A stretch of DNA of 16,940 nucleotides, from positions 1 through 16,940 of the forward strand of contig DISE01000088.1 of NCBI GenBank assembly GCA_002421865.1, in the 5' to 3' direction. Source of the stretch: Castellaniella sp. UBA6218. GTDB lineage: Bacteria; Pseudomonadota; Gammaproteobacteria; Burkholderiales; Burkholderiaceae_B. Both the position numbers and the translations under genes were made by a program. Shown here piece by piece: positions 13,878 to 16,940 of the stretch (positions are counted from its first letter, which is position 1; every line of letters starts with the position of its first letter). Under the pieces are notes generated by a model that saw only the letters and a program-made list of their open reading frames with translations, was not told the DNA's origin and searched no databases.

Positions 13878-14678
13878 CTACGGACGGTTCACTGCAACAG
13901 TCCCGGGGCCGGCCTTGTCAGCCTCGCGGCCCCCAAGCCGCCCGGACTCGTCGGGCACAGGACAATCCGCGCAGGACTGTCCCGCGTCCTGACTGATTCT
14001 CCAGCCTCGGCCTGGGTCGGCCACGATGTCGGGCCCCCGTTCCGCGCGCAGCCGACGGCGCAGCAGATGAACCTGATCGTGCAGGGCGCGGTCGGACGGC
14101 GGCCCGTCGGGCCACAAGGCCGCCGTCAAGCGGGCATGGGTCGCCAGCCCCCCCGCAGACTGCATCAGCGCCGCCAGCAACAGCACCGACTTGCGTGGCA
14201 GGGTCAGCGGCCGACCGGCCAGGCTCACGGTCTGCGCGTGCGGATCATAGCGGAGATCCCCGTGAACGAGGGGGCAGGCCTCGCCGCCCCGCCCCCGCCG
14301 CACCAGGACGCGCAGCCGCGCGACGACCTCGGCCAGAGAAAAGGGCTTGACCAGATAGTCTTCCGCCCCCAGTTCGAAGGCCAGGAGCTTGTCTTCGAGC
14401 CGTTCGCGCGCGGTCAGCACCAGCACGGGGCGCCACAGGGCGGGTTCCCGCCCCATGGCGCGCAGCACGCCCAGACCGCCCAATCCGGGCAGGCCCAGGT
14501 CCAGCACCACGGCGTCGAAGGACGACTCTCGCAACAAGGCCAGCGCACCATGGCCGTCATAGGCCACATCCGGCGTCATGCCCTGGCGTTCGAGGTAACC
14601 GTACAGGTTTTCCGACAGCGTCGGATCGTCCTCGACGATCAGGATGCGCGGGCCGGCGGCCGGACCCGTCGTGGCCAT
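13878..14678 (-). CDS. OmpR/PhoB-family response regulator
   Basis: A 266-residue DNA-binding response regulator. The receiver domain (about 11-125) has the acidic pair Asp17-Asp18 (with Glu16) in LIVEDD, phosphoacceptor Asp60 in VVLDLGLPG, Thr89 and Lys111 in YLVKPFS. A winged-helix domain follows (about 134-229) with the recognition helix near SDRALHDQVHLLRRRL. Beyond the wing (GRGWRIS) there is an unusual tail of about 36 residues containing Cys236-x-x-Cys239 that typical members lack. It starts 12 nt after the carbonic anhydrase stop and is followed 15 nt later by its kinase. Targets cannot be read from the sequence; autoregulation of the operon is common in such systems. Confidence 0.9.
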   Translation of the reverse strand: MATTGPAAGPRILIVEDDPTLSENLYGYLERQGMTPDVAYDGHGALALLRESSFDAVVLDLGLPGLGGLGVLRAMGREPALWRPVLVLTARERLEDKLLAFELGAEDYLVKPFSLAEVVARLRVLVRRGRGGEACPLVHGDLRYDPHAQTVSLAGRPLTLPRKSVLLLAALMQSAGGLATHARLTAALWPDGPPSDRALHDQVHLLRRRLRAERGPDIVADPGRGWRISQDAGQSCADCPVPDESGRLGGREADKAGPGTVAVNRP

Positions 14679-14690
14679 CGCCTGCCGGTC

Positions 14691-15434
14691 CTAGCTCAGG
14701 AACTCGACCCGGCCGGTCGCCAGATGGTAGACGCCACCGGCGATCCGCAGCTTGCCGGCCTGCGCGGCATCCCGGATGATGGCCGAGCGCCCGGCCAGGG
14801 CGGCCACATTGTCGCGAACGTTCTGCACGGTCGCGGCCTCCGGCAGATTGCCCGCCGCGCCCCGGACCTTTTCCACGGACGGCGCAATGGCCGACACCAG
14901 CGAAGCGATCCGGCCCGGATATTGAGCCGACTGAGTGACGGCCTTGACGGCCGCGTCGACCGCCCCGCATTTTTCATGCCCGAGCACGAGAATCAGCGGC
15001 ACGCCCAGGACAGCCACCGCGTATTCCAGACTGCCCAGCATGTCGTCATTGGCGAAATTGCCCGCCACCCGCGCAACGAACAGATCGCCCCGGGCGCAAT
15101 CGAACGTATATTCGGGCACGATGCGCGAATCCGCGCAGCTGAGCACGGCCGCATAGGGGTTCTGGCCACCCGTCAGCACCGGGCGTTCATGGACGAAATC
15201 ATGCCGCAAGGCCGTCCCGGACACATATCGCTCGTTGCCTTCCGCCAGCCGCGCGAGCGCGGCATCGGGATCCAGGACATTCTGCGGCTTGGGCGGGGAC
15301 GCGGTGCGCGCCATGGCCAGTCCGCCCGGCAACGCGCCACCGGCGGCGACCGCCAGCGCCGTGGCCAGAGAGGATCTCAGAAAAGAGCGACGTGAAGAAG
15401 CGGCCGCGTGCACGCAGGATTTCGAATCACACAT
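14691..15434 (-). CDS. Exported beta-class carbonic anhydrase (Tat signal)
   Basis: A 247-residue zinc enzyme interconverting CO2 and bicarbonate. The N-terminus carries a twin-arginine signal SRRSFLR (Arg15-Arg16) followed by a hydrophobic stretch to about residue 42, so it should be exported folded to the periplasm. Zinc ligands are Cys100 in SCADSR, His153 and Cys156 in GHEKCGA; the catalytic dyad Asp102/Arg104 is intact. The start at 15434 was preferred over an upstream in-frame ATG at 15500 because GGAG precedes it at good distance and it leaves a normal Tat signal. It is the first gene of an apparent operon with a response regulator (12 nt gap) and histidine kinase. Catalytic assignment is strong; export is predicted. 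Confidence 0.9.
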   Translation of the reverse strand: MCDSKSCVHAAASSRRSFLRSSLATALAVAAGGALPGGLAMARTASPPKPQNVLDPDAALARLAEGNERYVSGTALRHDFVHERPVLTGGQNPYAAVLSCADSRIVPEYTFDCARGDLFVARVAGNFANDDMLGSLEYAVAVLGVPLILVLGHEKCGAVDAAVKAVTQSAQYPGRIASLVSAIAPSVEKVRGAAGNLPEAATVQNVRDNVAALAGRSAIIRDAAQAGKLRIAGGVYHLATGRVEFLS

Positions 15435-15546
15435 TTCAGAATCTCCGATAGAGGGTCTTGGGTGCGATCCGATCGGGCATCGCTCAACCATGATACTCAA
15501 CGGCCACGACGCCCGAAAAGCGGAATATCGGTCATTATCGAGCCGA

Positions 15547-15795
15547 TCACCTGCCCGAACCGCGCCTCAGTTTTTCCAGCGCAGCCCGGTTCAGGTCCTT
15601 CGCCTCTTGTTCGGCGTAGTCCCGCTCACCGGGTTCATAGGCACCTTCATACAGGCACCGGCTGCGGTTCCACTGGCAATCGCCGCCGCGATCCGTCTGC
15701 CTGGCCGGCGCCGGTCCGCCGCCCCCGAAGCAGCCTGAAACCAGGGCGGAAAGACACAGCGCGACGCTGCATCGGATCATGATTCGGCCGGACAT
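15547..15795 (-). CDS. Small lipoprotein of unknown function
   Basis: An 82-residue protein with a lipoprotein signal ending in LVSGC (Cys22 as lipidation site), then a Gly-rich linker. The mature part has two cysteines (in GDCQWNRSRCLYEGAYEP) that could form a disulfide, and a charged C-terminal helix AEQEAKDLNRAALEKLRRG. No family is recognised. The ATG at 15795 is supported by AAGGAG seven nucleotides upstream. The upstream region holds a TATAAA box on the minus strand at 15831-15836 and a dyad behind it, so it likely has its own promoter, separate from the tRNA unit. The downstream gap of 112 nt to the carbonic anhydrase gene shows no clear terminator or promoter that I can defend. Confidence 0.75.
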   Translation of the reverse strand: MSGRIMIRCSVALCLSALVSGCFGGGGPAPARQTDRGGDCQWNRSRCLYEGAYEPGERDYAEQEAKDLNRAALEKLRRGSGR

Positions 15796-15830
15796 GTTGC
15801 TCTCCTTTCTGCTGGAACGCGCCTGCCGTT

Positions 15831-15853
15831 TTTATAACAGGTTCCCGCGAACC
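15831..15853 (-). promoter_or_regulatory. Candidate promoter and dyad for the small lipoprotein gene
   Basis: On the minus strand a TATAAA box (15836 to 15831) lies 36-41 nt before the start codon. Immediately upstream is the inverted repeat GGTTC-GCGG-GAACC (15840-15853). A recognisable -35 box is missing at 17 nt, so the dyad may be a regulator site. Confidence 0.4.
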
Positions 15854-15865
15854 GGCCCGGAATGC

Positions 15866-15892
15866 AAAAAGGCCAGTTCCGAAGAACTGGCC
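15866..15892 (-). terminator. Rho-independent terminator of tRNA-Lys
   Basis: Read on the minus strand: GGCCAGTTC, loop TTCG, GAACTGGCC, then TTTTT. A perfect 9-bp stem with a stable UUCG tetraloop, 17 nt after the encoded CCA of tRNA-Lys. Confidence 0.92.
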
Positions 15893-15909
15893 TGGATGCT
15901 TGATATTTC

Positions 15910-15985
15910 TGGTGGGCTGTGAGTGACTCGAACACTCGACCGACGGATTAAGAGTCCGCTGCTCTACCAACTGAGCTAACAGCCC
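15910..15985 (-). tRNA. tRNA-Lys (anticodon CTT), CCA encoded
   Basis: A complete 76-nt cloverleaf on the minus strand: acceptor GGGCTGT pairs with ACAGCCC, D-arm GCTC/GAGC, anticodon loop CTCTTAA with CTT at 15952-15950, T-loop TTCGAGT and encoded ACCA. It is the Lys isoacceptor reading AAG. It lies between purB and a small lipoprotein gene, with its own promoter and terminator. Confidence 0.95.
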
Positions 15986-16011
15986 GTCGCAATGATTTTG
16001 CGAAGAACGAA

Positions 16012-16040
16012 ACTATACACCTTTTTCATTGCTCGCGCAA
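16012..16040 (-). promoter_or_regulatory. Sigma-70 promoter of tRNA-Lys
   Basis: On the minus strand, -35 TTGCGC (16040 to 16035), a 17-nt spacer, and -10 TATAGT (16017 to 16012). It lies just after the purB stop. The hexamer and spacing are the same as at the tRNA-Met promoter. Confidence 0.8.
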
Positions 16041-16068
16041 AAGCCGCCGGACAAGACCAAGGCCCCGC

Positions 16069-16940
16069 CTACACCGCCGCCGCCAGCCGGGCCGCCAGGC
16101 CGATATAGCTGCGTGGCGTCATCGCCAGCAGCCGTGCCTTGGGTTCGGCGGGCAGATCCAGGCCGGCGATGAATTCCCGCAAGGCCTGCTCGGTGATGCC
16201 CTTGCCGCGCGTCAGCGCCTTCAATTGCTCGTAGGGTTGCGGCAGGCCGTAGCGACGCATCACCGTCTGCACGGGCTCGGCCAGGATTTCCCAGCAGGCG
16301 TCGATGTCGGCGTCGATGGCGGCAGGGTTCAGTTCCAGCTTGCCCAGGCCGCGCATGCACGAATCATAGGCGATCAGGCCGTAGCCCAGCGCCACGCCCA
16401 GATTGCGCAGCACGGTCGAATCCGTCAGATCGCGCTGCCAGCGCGATACCGGCAATTTTTCCGACAGATGGCGCAACATGGCATTGGCCAGGCCCAGGTT
16501 GCCTTCGGAATTTTCGAAGTCGATCGGGTTGACCTTGTGCGGCATCGTGGACGAGCCGACTTCGCCGTCCTTCAGCCGCTGTTTGAAGTACCCCAGGGAA
16601 ATATAGCCCCAGACGTCGCGGTTCAGATCCAGCAGAATGGTGTTGGCGCGTGCGATCGCATCGAACAGCGCCGCCATCCAGTCGTGCGGCTCGATCTGGA
16701 TCGAATAAGGGTTCTGGGTCAGCCCCAGGCCGCCCAGCACGCCGGAGGAGAACGCGGGCCAGTCGACTTCCGGATAGGCCGCCAGGTGGGCGTTGTAGTT
16801 GCCCGTGGCGCCGTTCATCTTGGCCAGGGGCTGCACGGCGCGGATCGCGTCCAGCGCCCGGTCCAGGCGGGCGACCACGTTGGCGAATTCCTTGCCCATG
16901 GTGCTGGGGGTGGCCGGCTGGCCGTGCGTGCGCGACAGCA
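16069..16940 (-). CDS. purB: Adenylosuccinate lyase (5' partial)
   Basis: The C-terminal 290 residues of adenylosuccinate lyase, which acts twice in purine synthesis (SAICAR to AICAR, and adenylosuccinate to AMP, each releasing fumarate). The frame is open through the right edge, where SRTHGQPATPSTMGKE contains the catalytic-histidine motif. The superfamily signature GSSTMPHKVNP, including the active-site serine loop, and SRWQRDLTDSTVLRNLG are intact. Similarity to E. coli PurB is close by eye over the whole visible part, and the end (AMTPRSYIGLAARLAAAV) fits the family's usual length. The gene's start lies outside the window. It is followed on the same strand by the tRNA-Lys promoter 29 nt beyond its stop. 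Confidence 0.95.
   Translation of the reverse strand, partial: LSRTHGQPATPSTMGKEFANVVARLDRALDAIRAVQPLAKMNGATGNYNAHLAAYPEVDWPAFSSGVLGGLGLTQNPYSIQIEPHDWMAALFDAIARANTILLDLNRDVWGYISLGYFKQRLKDGEVGSSTMPHKVNPIDFENSEGNLGLANAMLRHLSEKLPVSRWQRDLTDSTVLRNLGVALGYGLIAYDSCMRGLGKLELNPAAIDADIDACWEILAEPVQTVMRRYGLPQPYEQLKALTRGKGITEQALREFIAGLDLPAEPKARLLAMTPRSYIGLAARLAAAV

Noticed and set aside
13185..15395. A 736-codon open frame on the + strand running antisense to the kinase, regulator and carbonic anhydrase genes
   Set aside because: Its translation is low-complexity (Arg, Gln, Gly, Pro-rich) with no domain, while the opposite strand encodes three clear proteins with intact motifs. Long antisense frames are expected in GC-rich DNA.
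15435..15546. Promoter for the carbonic anhydrase operon
   Set aside because: A TATCAT-like sequence exists on the minus strand, but no acceptable -35 box pairs with it, so I do not claim a position.

Overview
The window is GC-rich, densely packed bacterial DNA. It carries FMN-domain GltS-like, PurB, Tag, GhrA, OmpR/HK and GGDEF genes, two tRNA genes with encoded CCA, and strong simple terminators. The overall look is that of a betaproteobacterium of the order Burkholderiales, most likely family Alcaligenaceae (Bordetella/Achromobacter relatives). That placement is inference from protein flavour and composition, not from a marker-gene comparison.

Layout. 1-3214 (+): the C-terminal end of a HerA-like ATPase (YjgR type), then 3-methyladenine DNA glycosylase I, a DUF3293 protein tightly behind it, and a membrane-anchored FMN/Fe-S glutamate-synthase-domain protein. 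3215-3640: a protein-free, structure-rich stretch with a candidate small RNA gene (four tandem perfect hairpins plus a textbook terminator, preceded by a good -10 box) and then tRNA-Met(CAT) with its own promoter and terminator. 3664-4539 (+): a DMT/EamA exporter, convergent with a CigR-family exported protein (4574-5122, -). Divergent from cigR is a run on the + strand: a BON-domain lipoprotein, an unrecognised conserved-looking helical protein, a MASE1-GGDEF diguanylate cyclase, and an ADP-ribosylglycohydrolase-fold protein whose start lies 40 nt inside the cyclase gene.

9126-11708 (-): a tight three-gene operon in the order M14 carboxypeptidase, hydroxypyruvate/glyoxylate reductase A, lipoprotein of unknown function (junctions of 4 nt and a 1-nt overlap). 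11804-15434 (-): a Tat-exported beta-carbonic anhydrase, OmpR-type regulator and sensor histidine kinase (12- and 15-nt gaps), followed 52 nt later by an isoprenylcysteine-methyltransferase-like membrane protein. 15547-16940 (-): a small lipoprotein, tRNA-Lys(CTT) with promoter and terminator, and the 3' part of purB, which runs off the right edge.

No insertion sequence, integrase, CRISPR array or phage gene is visible; the window reads as core chromosome. The points most worth following are the hairpin-rich candidate sRNA at about 3296-3406 with a dyad where its -35 box should be, the carbonic anhydrase/two-component operon, and the ADP-ribosylglycohydrolase with both usual metal-binding motifs replaced.
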